64,000 bases of DNA, taken from NCBI RefSeq assembly GCF_002043005.1, contig NZ_CP020330.1:124001-188000 (forward strand). Direction: 5' to 3'. This DNA comes from Martelella mediterranea DSM 17316. Its GTDB lineage: Bacteria; Pseudomonadota; Alphaproteobacteria; Rhizobiales; Rhizobiaceae. Positions 28,550 to 37,247 of the stretch are shown here, one piece after another. Positions within the stretch are counted from its first letter, which is position 1. Each line of letters opens with the position of its first letter. The notes beneath the pieces were generated by a model, which was not told where the DNA came from, made no database searches, and saw only the letters and a list, made by a program, of their open reading frames with translations. A program made the position numbers and the translations under genes.

Positions 28550-28568
28550 GGCGAGGCCGAACCTCGCC
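28550..28568 (+). other. Small hairpin upstream of the aztD-zinT gene
   Basis: GGCGAGG and CCTCGCC flank a 5-base loop just after the chimeric remnant. There is no T-run. It lies 38 bases before the next start and may be an attenuator or the old 3' end of aztC. Confidence 0.4.
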
Positions 28569-28605
28569 GTTCAACGTTACGTTATACCATCAAGGAGAGA
28601 CTGAT

Positions 28606-30423
28606 ATGAAACGATGGATCCTGGGTGCATCCGCACTCGCGATTTCACTTGGCGCTCCGGCGGCGTTTGCCGAGGACCACGAGGACAGCGTCACCCTCTA
28701 CCGCGTTTTCGTCGGCGATCATGCCGATGCGAAAATCACGGCCTTCGATCTCAGCGAACCCGACCATCGCTGGTCCTTCGACACCACCGGCCAGAACAAG
28801 CTTTACGCGGTCAATGGTGGCGCCGCCATCGTCGCCGTGCAGTCGGACAGCGACGCGGTGAATTTCATCGACAGCGGCATCTCGCTGCATTCCCATGGCG
28901 ACCATTCCGATATCGATATCGAGGAGCCGGCGGCCGTCGAGGGCAGCCTCACCGGTCCGCGCCCGTTCCACATCATCGATCATGACGGCAAAGTGGTCAT
29001 CAATTTCGACAAGGGCGGCTATGCCGAAATCGTCGATGCTCCCGAGCTTTCCCACGGCGAGATTGAAACCAGCGAACTGAAGCAGGAACGCGCCCATCAC
29101 GGCTTTGCAGCTCCCGTCGGCCAATACTGGGTCACGACCGTTGCCACTGACACGCCGGTCGACGGAACCCGCATCGGCCTGCGCGCCGTGACCGAAGACG
29201 GCGAGCCGACCGGCGATGTCGCGACCTGCACCGGCATCCATGGCGAAGCCTTCTCCGGCGCCTATCTCGCCGCCGGTTGCCAGGAAGGCGTGCTGACCGT
29301 GACCGCCGGTGAAGACGGCCCCGTCTTCGAGATGCTGACCTATCCGGATGATCTGCCGGACGACCAGACGACGGGTACCCTGCTGGGCGCAAAAAGCATG
29401 CAGGTCTTCCTCGGCAATTACGGATCCAATGGCCTCGTCGTCATCGACCCGGCCGATGAGCCGCATTTCCGCTATATCGAACTGCCGTTCCGCCGCGTCG
29501 ACTTCGCGCTCGATCCGGCCAATGCCCGTTTCGGCTATGTCCTGACCGAGGATGGCAGCCTGCACCAGATCGATATCCTGGACGCCAGCCTCACGGAAAG
29601 CGCCAGGGTCACCGAACCCTATTCGATGGACGGCCACTGGAACGACCCGCGTCCGCGCATCGCCATGGCCGGCGATGAAATCGTGATGAGCGACCCGAAT
29701 GCCGGCCTCGTCCGCCGCATCGCCAAGGATGGCCTTTCGGAAGTCGGCACCATCGACGTTGGCGGCATGCCCTACAACATCGCCGTCGCCGGCGGCAGCG
29801 GCATGGTCCACGAAGGTGAACATGACCACGAAGGCCATGACCACGATCACGCTCATGGCGACGAAGCGCATGCCCACGATCATGGCGACCCGCAGATCGC
29901 CAAGGGCTATTTCGAGGACAGCCAGATCGCGGATCGCACCCTTTCCGACTGGGAAGGTGACTGGCAGTCGGTCTATCCCTATCTTCAGGACGGCACGCTC
30001 GATCCGGTAATGGAGCACAAGGCCGAGACCGGCAGCATGACCGCCGCGGAATACAAGGCCTATTACGACGCCGGCTACAAGACCGATGTCGAGCGCATCA
30101 CCATCGATGGCGACATGGTCACCTTCTATCGGGATGGCGAAGCGGTTGAAGGCCACTACGCAAGCGACGGCTATGAAATCCTGACCTATGCCAAGGGGAA
30201 CAGGGGCGTCCGCTTCATCTTCGAAAAGACCGGCGGCGACGAAGCCGCGCCGCAGTTCATCCAGTTCTCCGACCACCGGATCGCACCGGCGGACGCCGAT
30301 CACTATCACCTCTACTGGGGTGACGACCGCGCCGCCGTACTGGAGGAACTCACCAACTGGCCGACCTACTACCCGTCATCGCTCAACGCCGACCAGATCG
30401 TCGACGAGATGCTGGCCCACTGA
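28606..30423 (+). CDS. AztD-ZinT fusion: periplasmic zinc chaperone with C-terminal ZinT domain
   Basis: The 605-residue protein starts with a signal peptide (residues 1-22, ending AAFAE). Residues 25-400 match AztD, a beta-propeller zinc chaperone that loads the AztC binding protein: TGQNKLYAVNGG, HSHGDHSDIDIEEPA and repeated blade motifs such as GMPYNIAV. Residues about 403-428 are a His/Asp-rich linker (HEGEHDHEGHDHDHAHGDEA). Residues about 432-605 are a ZinT/YodA domain with LSDWEGDWQSVYPYL, FSDHRIAP, the metal-binding HYHLYWGDD and the ending NWPTYYP...VDEMLAH. These are normally two separate genes. AAGGAGAGA precedes the start. It lies downstream of a Zur-like box. Confidence 0.9.
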   Translation: MKRWILGASALAISLGAPAAFAEDHEDSVTLYRVFVGDHADAKITAFDLSEPDHRWSFDTTGQNKLYAVNGGAAIVAVQSDSDAVNFIDSGISLHSHGDHSDIDIEEPAAVEGSLTGPRPFHIIDHDGKVVINFDKGGYAEIVDAPELSHGEIETSELKQERAHHGFAAPVGQYWVTTVATDTPVDGTRIGLRAVTEDGEPTGDVATCTGIHGEAFSGAYLAAGCQEGVLTVTAGEDGPVFEMLTYPDDLPDDQTTGTLLGAKSMQVFLGNYGSNGLVVIDPADEPHFRYIELPFRRVDFALDPANARFGYVLTEDGSLHQIDILDASLTESARVTEPYSMDGHWNDPRPRIAMAGDEIVMSDPNAGLVRRIAKDGLSEVGTIDVGGMPYNIAVAGGSGMVHEGEHDHEGHDHDHAHGDEAHAHDHGDPQIAKGYFEDSQIADRTLSDWEGDWQSVYPYLQDGTLDPVMEHKAETGSMTAAEYKAYYDAGYKTDVERITIDGDMVTFYRDGEAVEGHYASDGYEILTYAKGNRGVRFIFEKTGGDEAAPQFIQFSDHRIAPADADHYHLYWGDDRAAVLEELTNWPTYYPSSLNADQIVDEMLAH

Positions 30424-30448
30424 GGTCAGTGCCGTAACCAACGAAGAA

Positions 30449-30474
30449 GCGTCCGGCCTTCCAGGGCCGGACGC
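30449..30474 (+). terminator. Strong hairpin between aztD-zinT and the CobW gene
   Basis: A perfect 10-bp stem (GCGTCCGGCC at 30449-30458, complement at 30465-30474) has a 6-base loop and no T-run. It lies 26 bases after the stop and may terminate or limit read-through into the GTPase gene. Confidence 0.55.
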
Positions 30475-30518
30475 ACCGGTTGGTCGACAAACCCGTCCCC
30501 GCGTCAGAGAGGAATGGA

Positions 30519-31589
30519 TTGAAGCAGTTCTACGACCCCGCTGCGGTAACGCTGCTGACCGGCTTTCTCGGCTCCGGCAAGACGACGCTGATCAATGAAC
30601 TGGTCAGCGATCCGCGCATGCATGAGACCGCCGTGATTATCAACGAGTTCGGCTCCATCGCCATCGATCACGATCTCGTCCGCACTGGTTCGGAGCGCTA
30701 CATGCGCACCACGACCGGCTGTCTCTGCTGCTCGGCGACCAGCGATATCCGCACCTCGCTTCACGAATTGCACGAGGCCCGGATGGAGGGCGCAATCGGC
30801 CCGATCAGCCGCGTGGTCATCGAAACCACAGGGCTTGCCGACCCCGCTCCGATCATCAACAGCCTGATCCCGGGTGGAGCGCCGGCAACCGCGCTGCGGG
30901 ACCACGCCGTTGCGCGCCACTTCTATCTGCAGGGCGTCATCACCACCTTCGATACGATCGATGGACGCTCGACGCTCGCAAGCTTCATCGAAGGCTGGAA
31001 ACAGCTGGCCTTTGCCGATGCGGTGATCCTGACGAAAACCGATATCGCCGAGGAAAAACGGAACTGGGCGCTGGAGCTTGCTGTGCTCAACCCGGCCGCG
31101 CGCTTTCACGATCGGCATGCGCCGGGCTTCGACCTTGTCTCTCTTCTCGGCGAAACGCCCTATTCGGTGTCGCGCAAGGCGGAAGACGTCAATGGCTGGC
31201 TGGCGATGGAACGGCTCGCAGCGCACCCGGAACACGACCACGACCCCAATCGCCATGGCGACGAGATCGAGGCGTTTTACCTGACGAGCGAGACGCCGCT
31301 GGACCCGGATGCGATCGGCATTCTGCTGGGCGTTCTCGTCAGCCCGCAAAACCGCGGCCTCATCCGCATGAAGGGGCTGGTCGCGCTCAGCGACGATCCC
31401 GAAAGACCAATGGTGATCCACGCCGTGCAGCACAGGATGGACCCAACCGTGCGCCTGCCGCGATGGCCAAGTGAGGAGCGCGGCACGCGGATTGTCCTTA
31501 TCGGCATGGATCTGCCGCAAAGGCAGATCCGCGCCCTGTTCGCCGCCCTTGTCGCCCGCTCAAAGAAAAGCAGGAGGAAAACCGCTTGA
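30519..31589 (+). CDS. CobW/COG0523 family GTPase, zinc-chaperone type
   Basis: The 356-residue GTPase has the P-loop GFLGSGKTTL, the metal-binding CLCC in the TTGCLCCSAT segment, the Walker B-type ETTGLADP and the G4 motif TKTD. A short His/Asp-rich stretch (HPEHDHDPNRHGDE) precedes the C-terminal domain. No ATG fits the frame, so the TTG preceded by AGAGAGGAA is taken as start. Zur-controlled COG0523 proteins (ZigA/ZagA/ZNG1-like) deliver zinc to client enzymes in scarcity. The position behind aztD-zinT supports that role over cobalamin or nitrile hydratase functions. Confidence 0.9.
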   Translation: MKQFYDPAAVTLLTGFLGSGKTTLINELVSDPRMHETAVIINEFGSIAIDHDLVRTGSERYMRTTTGCLCCSATSDIRTSLHELHEARMEGAIGPISRVVIETTGLADPAPIINSLIPGGAPATALRDHAVARHFYLQGVITTFDTIDGRSTLASFIEGWKQLAFADAVILTKTDIAEEKRNWALELAVLNPAARFHDRHAPGFDLVSLLGETPYSVSRKAEDVNGWLAMERLAAHPEHDHDPNRHGDEIEAFYLTSETPLDPDAIGILLGVLVSPQNRGLIRMKGLVALSDDPERPMVIHAVQHRMDPTVRLPRWPSEERGTRIVLIGMDLPQRQIRALFAALVARSKKSRRKTA

Positions 31590-31873
31590 GCAGTGCTTTC
31601 GTGAACCCGCTTGCCCCGAAAAAATCGGGCGTCATCGAGTCCGCGCGCAGGATCAAGAACTGGACGCGCGCGTGTTTGAAGATCGACGATGCAACCATCA
31701 TCTCGGTCAACGAGCTCGCCTGCCACCTCCCCGGCTGTCCGCCGAAGGAAACGGTCATTCTGGTGATGGCGGGCCCAAACGACACAACTCAGTTTTCCAT
31801 TCACAAGACGATAGCGGACGTCACGTTCGAGGACGTCAGCCTTATGGCGACGGATGTTCAGGACCATGGATGA
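31586..31873 (+). CDS. Small conserved protein with a CxLPGCPPxE motif, coupled to CobW
   Basis: The 95-residue product has no signal or membrane segment. Its conspicuous feature is ELACHLPGCPPKET near residue 43, with two Cys that could bind a metal. The TTG start overlaps the CobW stop (TTGA) and has AGGAGG about 8 bases upstream, so it is translated with the GTPase. The family is not one I can name. The coupling suggests a client, adaptor or metal donor for the GTPase. Confidence 0.7.
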   Translation: MSSAFVNPLAPKKSGVIESARRIKNWTRACLKIDDATIISVNELACHLPGCPPKETVILVMAGPNDTTQFSIHKTIADVTFEDVSLMATDVQDHG

Positions 31874-31955
31874 AACCGGTGCGCGAGATCGCATTTCGCT
31901 TGCGTCAAATTGACAAGTTGCAATAACGTGCGGCATCCATTCTTGTCTGGCCGAC

Positions 31956-32366
31956 ATGCTGCATGCTTCGGCGGAACAGCGGAATGATGGGGAGGTTTTG
32001 GGTTTGCGGGGATTGAAGGCAGCGATGCGGGAGCTGGCGGCGGCACTGGCCGTGATCGCCGTCTTTGCGCTCGCCTTTATCTATCAGCCCTTCATGCCGG
32101 CTCTGACCCACCACGACGCCAGTTCGCTTCTGGCATCGTCCCAGACCGTTCTCTGCGGCAGCGGGCCCGGCGATGACGGGGCCATGAGCCACGGCCCCTG
32201 CCATGCCTGCCGCCAGGATGCCGCCATCCTGCCGCCGCCGCCGGACGAGGCCGTCCCGGCCTATACCTGCCTCTTGGCGCATGATCTCGCATTTGAAGAT
32301 GAGACCCCGTCCCGCGTCGCCTACACAAGCCATTACAATCCGCGCGCACCGCCGTTTGTTGTCTGA
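31956..32366 (+). CDS. DUF2946-like small Cys/His-rich membrane-anchored protein
   Basis: Up to 136 residues can be read. One hydrophobic helix (ALAVIAVFALAFIYQPF) is followed by a periplasmic tail. The tail has C-x(n)-CHAC (GPCHACRQDA) and a proline run, and ends RAPPFVV, as in DUF2946 proteins seen beside copper genes. The start is uncertain: the ATG at 31956 has no clear ribosome site, while GGGGAGG lies ahead of in-frame TTG codons near 31998-32004, and an ATG at 32025 is also possible. It precedes the DUF1775-PCuAC gene by 62 bases, and a copper-linked role is inferred. Confidence 0.65.
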   Translation: MLHASAEQRNDGEVLGLRGLKAAMRELAAALAVIAVFALAFIYQPFMPALTHHDASSLLASSQTVLCGSGPGDDGAMSHGPCHACRQDAAILPPPPDEAVPAYTCLLAHDLAFEDETPSRVAYTSHYNPRAPPFVV

Positions 32367-32428
32367 TTCCGCAAAGCGGACCTGTCAGGGTCCGCAAAAT
32401 CACGACAATTCCAAACGGAGTATTTTCC

Positions 32429-33478
32429 ATGACCACGTTCATGACCCGTCTCGCATGGGCCGGCGCAATCAGCCTTGCCAGCCTTTCCGCCGCCAATGCC
32501 CACATGACGCTCGAAACCGGCGAAGCCCCGGCCGGTGGCAGCTACAAGGCCGTTATCCGCGTGCCGCACGGCTGCGATGGCGCGGCGACCACCGAAATAC
32601 GTGTTCAGGTGCCGGAAGGCTTTTACAGCGTGAAGCCGATGCCGCATGCCGGCTGGGAGCTCGAAACCGTCACCGGCGCTTACGCCGAAACCTATATGAA
32701 CCATGGCACGCCGGTCAGCGAAGGCGTGACCGAGGTGATCTGGAAGGGCGGCGAACTGCCCGACGCCTATTACGACGAGTTCGTGATGCACGGCTCGCTG
32801 TCGGCCGATATCGCCCCCGGCACGGTGCTCTATTTCCCGGCCGTTCAGCTCTGCGCCGATGGCAGCGCCAACCACTGGACCGGTACGGGCGAGACAAGTG
32901 ACGCCGAACCCGCGCCCAAGCTGACGGTGACGGCGGCCGTCGCCGGTCACGGACATGGTGGCCACGACGACCACGCCGCGATGTCTCATGACATGAGCCA
33001 TGATATGGACCACGCCATGAGCGAGGACATCAAGGTTGGTGATCTCGACATCACCGGCGCCTTCGCCCGCGCCACCCTCCCCGGCGCGCCCGTCGGCGGC
33101 GGGTTCCTGTCGATCACCAATAATGGCGATACCGACGATCGCCTCATCGCCGCCTCATCCGATGCCGCGGGCGACCTGCAGCTTCACAACATGCGCATGG
33201 ATGGCGAGGTGATGAAGATGTACCAGATGACCGATGGTATTCCGGTTCCCGCCCACGAGACCGTGGAGCTTTCGCCTGGCGGCCTGCACATCATGTTCAT
33301 GAAGCTGAATGGTCCGCTTGTCGAAGATACGGTCGTCGATGTCGAGCTGACCTTCGAGAAGGCGGGAAAGGTGACCGTGCCCTTCACCGTCAAAAGCATC
33401 GCCGCGAAGGAAGCCGGCCACGACATGCATGGCATGGATCATGACCACGCCGACCATGGCGACATGAAGGCGAACTGA
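32429..33478 (+). CDS. DUF1775 (YcnI-like) - PCuAC copper chaperone fusion
   Basis: The 349-residue periplasmic protein has a signal peptide ending AANA. The mature chain then begins HMTLETGEAPAG, placing the copper-binding His of YcnI/DUF1775 at the N-terminus. Residues about 25-170 are DUF1775. A His/Met-rich linker (GHGHGGHDDHAAMSHDMSHD) follows. Residues about 205-335 are a PCuAC domain with ligands LHNM, VMKM and GLHIMFM. The end is again His/Met-rich. PCuAC with Sco proteins delivers Cu to the CuA site of cytochrome oxidase, and a Sco gene lies downstream. Confidence 0.92.
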   Translation: MTTFMTRLAWAGAISLASLSAANAHMTLETGEAPAGGSYKAVIRVPHGCDGAATTEIRVQVPEGFYSVKPMPHAGWELETVTGAYAETYMNHGTPVSEGVTEVIWKGGELPDAYYDEFVMHGSLSADIAPGTVLYFPAVQLCADGSANHWTGTGETSDAEPAPKLTVTAAVAGHGHGGHDDHAAMSHDMSHDMDHAMSEDIKVGDLDITGAFARATLPGAPVGGGFLSITNNGDTDDRLIAASSDAAGDLQLHNMRMDGEVMKMYQMTDGIPVPAHETVELSPGGLHIMFMKLNGPLVEDTVVDVELTFEKAGKVTVPFTVKSIAAKEAGHDMHGMDHDHADHGDMKAN

Positions 33479-33605
33479 GTTTCGGACACCGCACCGACCC
33501 CGCACAGCCTGACCGGCGATGCGGGGCGTTCCCAAATCGCACAAGAGCGTCTGCCGGGCCGGCGACGGCCCCGCGGACCCGTGTGCGCAGTCAGGAATTC
33601 AGGAC

Positions 33606-34214
33606 ATGAAGAACTTCAGAAGGGCCCTCTGGGGGTCCATTGCCGCCATCTGCGTCGTGATCGTCTGGCTGGTCTATCAGATCGGCGAGACCAATGAAGA
33701 GATGATGCATATCCCGATGGGACCGGACTTCACGCTGACCGCCGATGACGGTTCCGAGATCACCCAGGCCGCCTTCCGCGAGAAGCCGACCGCGCTGTTC
33801 TTCGGTTTCACCCATTGCCCGGAGGTCTGTCCGACCACTCTTTACGAGCTCAATGGCTGGCTGCACGAGGTCGATCCCGATGGCAACAAGGTCGACGCCT
33901 ACTGGATCACGATCGACCCGGAACAGGACACGCCGGAGATGATGCGGAACTATCTCTCCAACGTCACCGACCGCGTTACCGGCATTGCCGGCGACCCGGA
34001 CAAGGTCCGCGCCATGGCGGACGGCTTCGGCATCTACTACGAAAAGGTGCCGCTCGATCCCAACGATCCCGACGGCGACTACACGATGAACCATTCCGCA
34101 TCGGTGTTCCTGTTGAACGATGGCGGCGTGCTGCAGAGCACCATCGCCTATCAGGAAGAGCACGATATGGCGATCGAGAAGCTGAAGCGGCTGATCGATA
34201 CCGACGATGGCTGA
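33606..34214 (+). CDS. Sco family copper metallochaperone
   Basis: The 202-residue protein has an N-terminal membrane anchor (SIAAICVVIVWLVYQIG) and a thioredoxin-like domain with the CPEVC copper/redox motif and the distal His in MNHSASVFLL. It helps assemble the CuA centre of cytochrome c oxidase, with the PCuAC protein encoded just upstream. The start is the ATG after CAGGAC; longer in-frame starts have no support. Confidence 0.93.
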   Translation: MKNFRRALWGSIAAICVVIVWLVYQIGETNEEMMHIPMGPDFTLTADDGSEITQAAFREKPTALFFGFTHCPEVCPTTLYELNGWLHEVDPDGNKVDAYWITIDPEQDTPEMMRNYLSNVTDRVTGIAGDPDKVRAMADGFGIYYEKVPLDPNDPDGDYTMNHSASVFLLNDGGVLQSTIAYQEEHDMAIEKLKRLIDTDDG

Positions 34215-34262
34215 GTTGCGCCGGAGGCTGGTGTCCCATCTTCGGCCTGCGGGTCCGAACCG

Positions 34263-35006
34263 TCAGTGGATCATCGTCCGGATGCTTGACAGGAAACGTC
34301 GGGTTCTCTCGTCTTCCGGCGCATCGAAGAACTGATCGGGGGCGGCGGTTTCGACGATGCCGCCGGCTTCCATATAGACGACGCGATCGGCGACCTGGCG
34401 GGCGAAGCCCATTTCGTGGGTGACGACCACCATGGTCATGCCGTCATCGGCGAGCTCCACCATCACGTCGAGCACTTCCCGGATCATCTCCGGATCGAGC
34501 GCCGATGTCGGTTCGTCAAAGAGCATGATCCGCGGCCGCATGCAGAGCGCCCGCGCGATCGCGACGCGTTGCTTTTGCCCGCCGGAAAGCTGCCCGGGAA
34601 ATTTGGGCGCCTGGTCGAGAATGCGGACGCGTTTCAGGAAGGTTTCCGCCGCCGCCTCCGCTTCGGCGCGCGGCGTGCGCCGCGACAGGATCTGCGGCAG
34701 AGCGCAGTTTTCGAGCACCGTCAGATGCGGAAACAGGTTGAAATGCTGGAACACCATGCCCGCGTCGCGCCGGACCGCATCGAGGTTGCGCAGATCGTCG
34801 CCGAGCTCGATGCCATTTACGACAATCCGGCCCGCTTGGTGTTCCTCGAGGCGGTTGATGCAGCGGATCAGCGTCGACTTGCCCGACCCCGATGGGCCGC
34901 ACACCACCACTTTCTCGCCAGCGGCCACCGTCAGCGACACGCCCTTGAGCACATGAAAATCGCCGTAGAATTTGTCGATGTTATCGATTTCGATCGCAGG
35001 TTTCAT
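34263..35006 (-). CDS. aapP: Polar amino-acid ABC transporter ATP-binding protein (AapP/GlnQ type)
   Basis: The 247-residue ATPase has Walker A GPSGSGKST, signature LSGGQKQRVAIARAL, Walker B IMLFDEPTSALDPE and H-loop VTHEMGFARQVAD, as in the AapP/GlnQ group. The start is in an ATGA overlap with the upstream permease. It is the last gene of the metC-aapJQMP run. Confidence 0.94.
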   Translation of the reverse strand: MKPAIEIDNIDKFYGDFHVLKGVSLTVAAGEKVVVCGPSGSGKSTLIRCINRLEEHQAGRIVVNGIELGDDLRNLDAVRRDAGMVFQHFNLFPHLTVLENCALPQILSRRTPRAEAEAAAETFLKRVRILDQAPKFPGQLSGGQKQRVAIARALCMRPRIMLFDEPTSALDPEMIREVLDVMVELADDGMTMVVVTHEMGFARQVADRVVYMEAGGIVETAAPDQFFDAPEDERTRRFLSSIRTMIH

Positions 35007-36091
35007 CCGTGTGTCCTTGCGGCTACGCCCCGTTCGAGATGGCGCGAATAGATTGAGATGGAAAAGCAGATGATGAAGTAGATCGCCGCGACGAACAGAT
35101 AGGCCTCGGTGGAAGGCGCCGGCCATGCCGGGTCGGTGCTGGCGCTGCGCGCCGCGCTCAGCATGTCGAACACCCCGACGATCAGCACCAGCGAGGTGTT
35201 CTTGATCATCACGATGGCGGTGTTGGTCAGCGGCGGGATCACGTTCTGGATCGCCTGCGGCAGGACGATGTGCCAGATCATTTTCCAGTAGGGAATGCCG
35301 AGCGCCTCGGCCGCCTCGATCTGGCCGTCGTCAAGCCCCTGAAGGCCGCCGCGAATGACCTCCGCCAGATAGGCGGCCGCGAAGATCGTCAGCGCGGCAA
35401 GCGTCCGCCCCAGCTTGTCCACCGTCCATTCCGGCGGCAGCAGCAGCGGCAGCAGGATCGCCGCCACGAACAACAGGCCGACCAGCGGAAGACCGCGTAC
35501 GAGCTCGATCACGAAAATGCTGATCGCGCGCGCCACGGGCAATTTTCCCCGCCGCCCCAGCGCAAGCAGCACGGCCAGCGGCAACGCCAGGCCGAGCGAC
35601 AGCACCGCCAGAAGCAGCGTCACCGGCAGGCCGCCCCATTTCGACGTCGGCACGTAGTCGAGGCCCAGCACGCCGCCGCCCATCAGCACCAGCATGGCGG
35701 CAATCGCGACGGCCCAGACCAGCAGCAGCCGGGCATTCCATAATTTCGGCGACAACGAAACGAGCACCATGGCGACGATCAGCACAATCACGATGGTGGC
35801 CCGCCATTGCTCCTGCGGCGGATAGAGGCCGAACAGGATCAGCCGCGCCTTGGCGCCGATAAAGGTCCAGCACGCCCCGCCGCCCTGACATGCCGCCGGC
35901 CCGCCAACCCAGTGGGCATCGAGAACGGCCCAGTTGAAGGCCGGGATGAGGCCGAGAATGATGAGGACGGCCAGAACCGTGAGGAATGCCGACAGCAGAT
36001 CGCCGAACAGCAGCTTCAGCAGTGGCTTGCGCTTGGCCTTCGGCGGTTTCTGCGGCGCGTCGGCGGCGGTGTTGAAGGTAATATCGGTCAT
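35003..36091 (-). CDS. aapM: General L-amino-acid ABC transporter permease (AapM type)
   Basis: The 362-residue membrane protein has the AapM/HisM coupling loop EAAEALGIPYWKMIWHIVLPQ, of which EALGIPYWKM is diagnostic, near residue 262. A long first periplasmic loop contains Cys and Trp residues (CQGGGACWTFIGAK), typical of AapM. TGATG and ATGA junctions link it to its neighbours. Confidence 0.93.
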   Translation of the reverse strand: MTDITFNTAADAPQKPPKAKRKPLLKLLFGDLLSAFLTVLAVLIILGLIPAFNWAVLDAHWVGGPAACQGGGACWTFIGAKARLILFGLYPPQEQWRATIVIVLIVAMVLVSLSPKLWNARLLLVWAVAIAAMLVLMGGGVLGLDYVPTSKWGGLPVTLLLAVLSLGLALPLAVLLALGRRGKLPVARAISIFVIELVRGLPLVGLLFVAAILLPLLLPPEWTVDKLGRTLAALTIFAAAYLAEVIRGGLQGLDDGQIEAAEALGIPYWKMIWHIVLPQAIQNVIPPLTNTAIVMIKNTSLVLIVGVFDMLSAARSASTDPAWPAPSTEAYLFVAAIYFIICFSISIYSRHLERGVAARTHG

Positions 36092-37239
36092 CAGCGCACC
36101 ACCAATGCGACGCGCGCATTGTACCAGTTCATGAACGCGGAAACGGAGAGTGAAATACTGAGGAAGACCGCAAGCATGATCAGGATGCTTTCGATCGCCT
36201 GACCGGTCTGGTTGATCACCGTGTTGACCACGAGGCCGAGTTCGGGATAGCCGACCGCCACGGCAAGCGTGGTGTTCTTCACGGTGGAGAGATATTGCGA
36301 GGTCATCGGCGGCACGATGATCCTCAGTGCCTGCGGCAGGATGATCCGGAACATGATGTGACGTTCACTGAGCCCCAGGGCGCGCGCGCCTTCCCACTGG
36401 CCCTTTTCGACGGCATCAATGCCGCCGCGGATGATTTCGCCGATGAAGGCGGAGGTGTAGATCGTCAGGCCGGTGATGATCGCGGCGAATTCGGGCGAAA
36501 GCACCATACCGCCCCTGAAATTGAGCCCCTTCAGGGCCGGCGCCTCAAGACCGACCGGATGACCGAGCATGCCCGAAAGCCAGACGATGGCCACCACCCA
36601 GACGCAGAGGAACAGGCCGACAGATGCGGCCTTTGCCGGCAAGGGCTTTCCGGCGGAAACCTTGAAGCCGGCGACTATTGCAATGACCATCAGAAACGCC
36701 GCGACGATCAGCAGCATACTGGCGCCCGGTCCGAGCGTCAGGGCCGGGGCATAGACGCCGCGAATGGACAGAAACACGCCGGGCAGCGGATTGAGCGCCT
36801 CGCGCGGAACCGGAAACAGAGAGGTGGCGATCGCATACCAGAAGAGAAGCTGGACGATCAGCGGAACGTTGCGCAGCACGGTGACATAGGTGCCGGCGAA
36901 GCGCGACAGCAGCGGATGGGCGGAGCGGCGCGAGAGGCCGACCACCAGCCCGAGCAGCGTTGCAAACAGGATCGACAGGAACGACAGCCACAGCGTATTG
37001 GCGAGACCGACGACATAGGCCCAGAAGAAGCTGTCGGATGCATCGTAGCGGACGATGCTTTCGGAAATCGGAAAGCGCGCCGGCCGCCAGAGATAGTCGA
37101 AGCCGGTGCGGATGCCGCGTTCGGTCAGGTTCTCATGCGTATTGCCCGCAAGCCACCAGACGAACAGGACCAGACCGCCCAGAAGGGCGATCTGCATGGC
37201 CCAGGATCGGGCCCGTTGTGAATACCAGAGCGACAGCAT
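36091..37239 (-). CDS. aapQ: General L-amino-acid ABC transporter permease (AapQ type)
   Basis: The 382-residue protein has the N-terminal NLTERGIRTGFDYLWRPARF region typical of AapQ, the EAA loop WEGARALGLSERHIMFRIIL and several membrane helices. Its stop and the aapM start share one base (TGATG). It forms the channel with AapM. Confidence 0.93.
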   Translation of the reverse strand: MLSLWYSQRARSWAMQIALLGGLVLFVWWLAGNTHENLTERGIRTGFDYLWRPARFPISESIVRYDASDSFFWAYVVGLANTLWLSFLSILFATLLGLVVGLSRRSAHPLLSRFAGTYVTVLRNVPLIVQLLFWYAIATSLFPVPREALNPLPGVFLSIRGVYAPALTLGPGASMLLIVAAFLMVIAIVAGFKVSAGKPLPAKAASVGLFLCVWVVAIVWLSGMLGHPVGLEAPALKGLNFRGGMVLSPEFAAIITGLTIYTSAFIGEIIRGGIDAVEKGQWEGARALGLSERHIMFRIILPQALRIIVPPMTSQYLSTVKNTTLAVAVGYPELGLVVNTVINQTGQAIESILIMLAVFLSISLSVSAFMNWYNARVALVVR

Positions 37240-37247
37240 GACCGGCT

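Noticed and set aside
28573..28590. Second Zur box before aztD-zinT (GTTACGTTATACCAT)
   Set aside because: It only partly resembles the site at 28048 and lacks a clear dyad.
29807..29890. Tandem-repeat-like DNA in the His-rich linker
   Set aside because: The repetition comes from His/Asp/Gly codons of the protein linker and is not a separate DNA repeat or CRISPR.
28645..30309. 554-codon minus-strand frame opposite aztD-zinT
   Set aside because: It is antisense to a strongly supported protein and has no recognisable domain.
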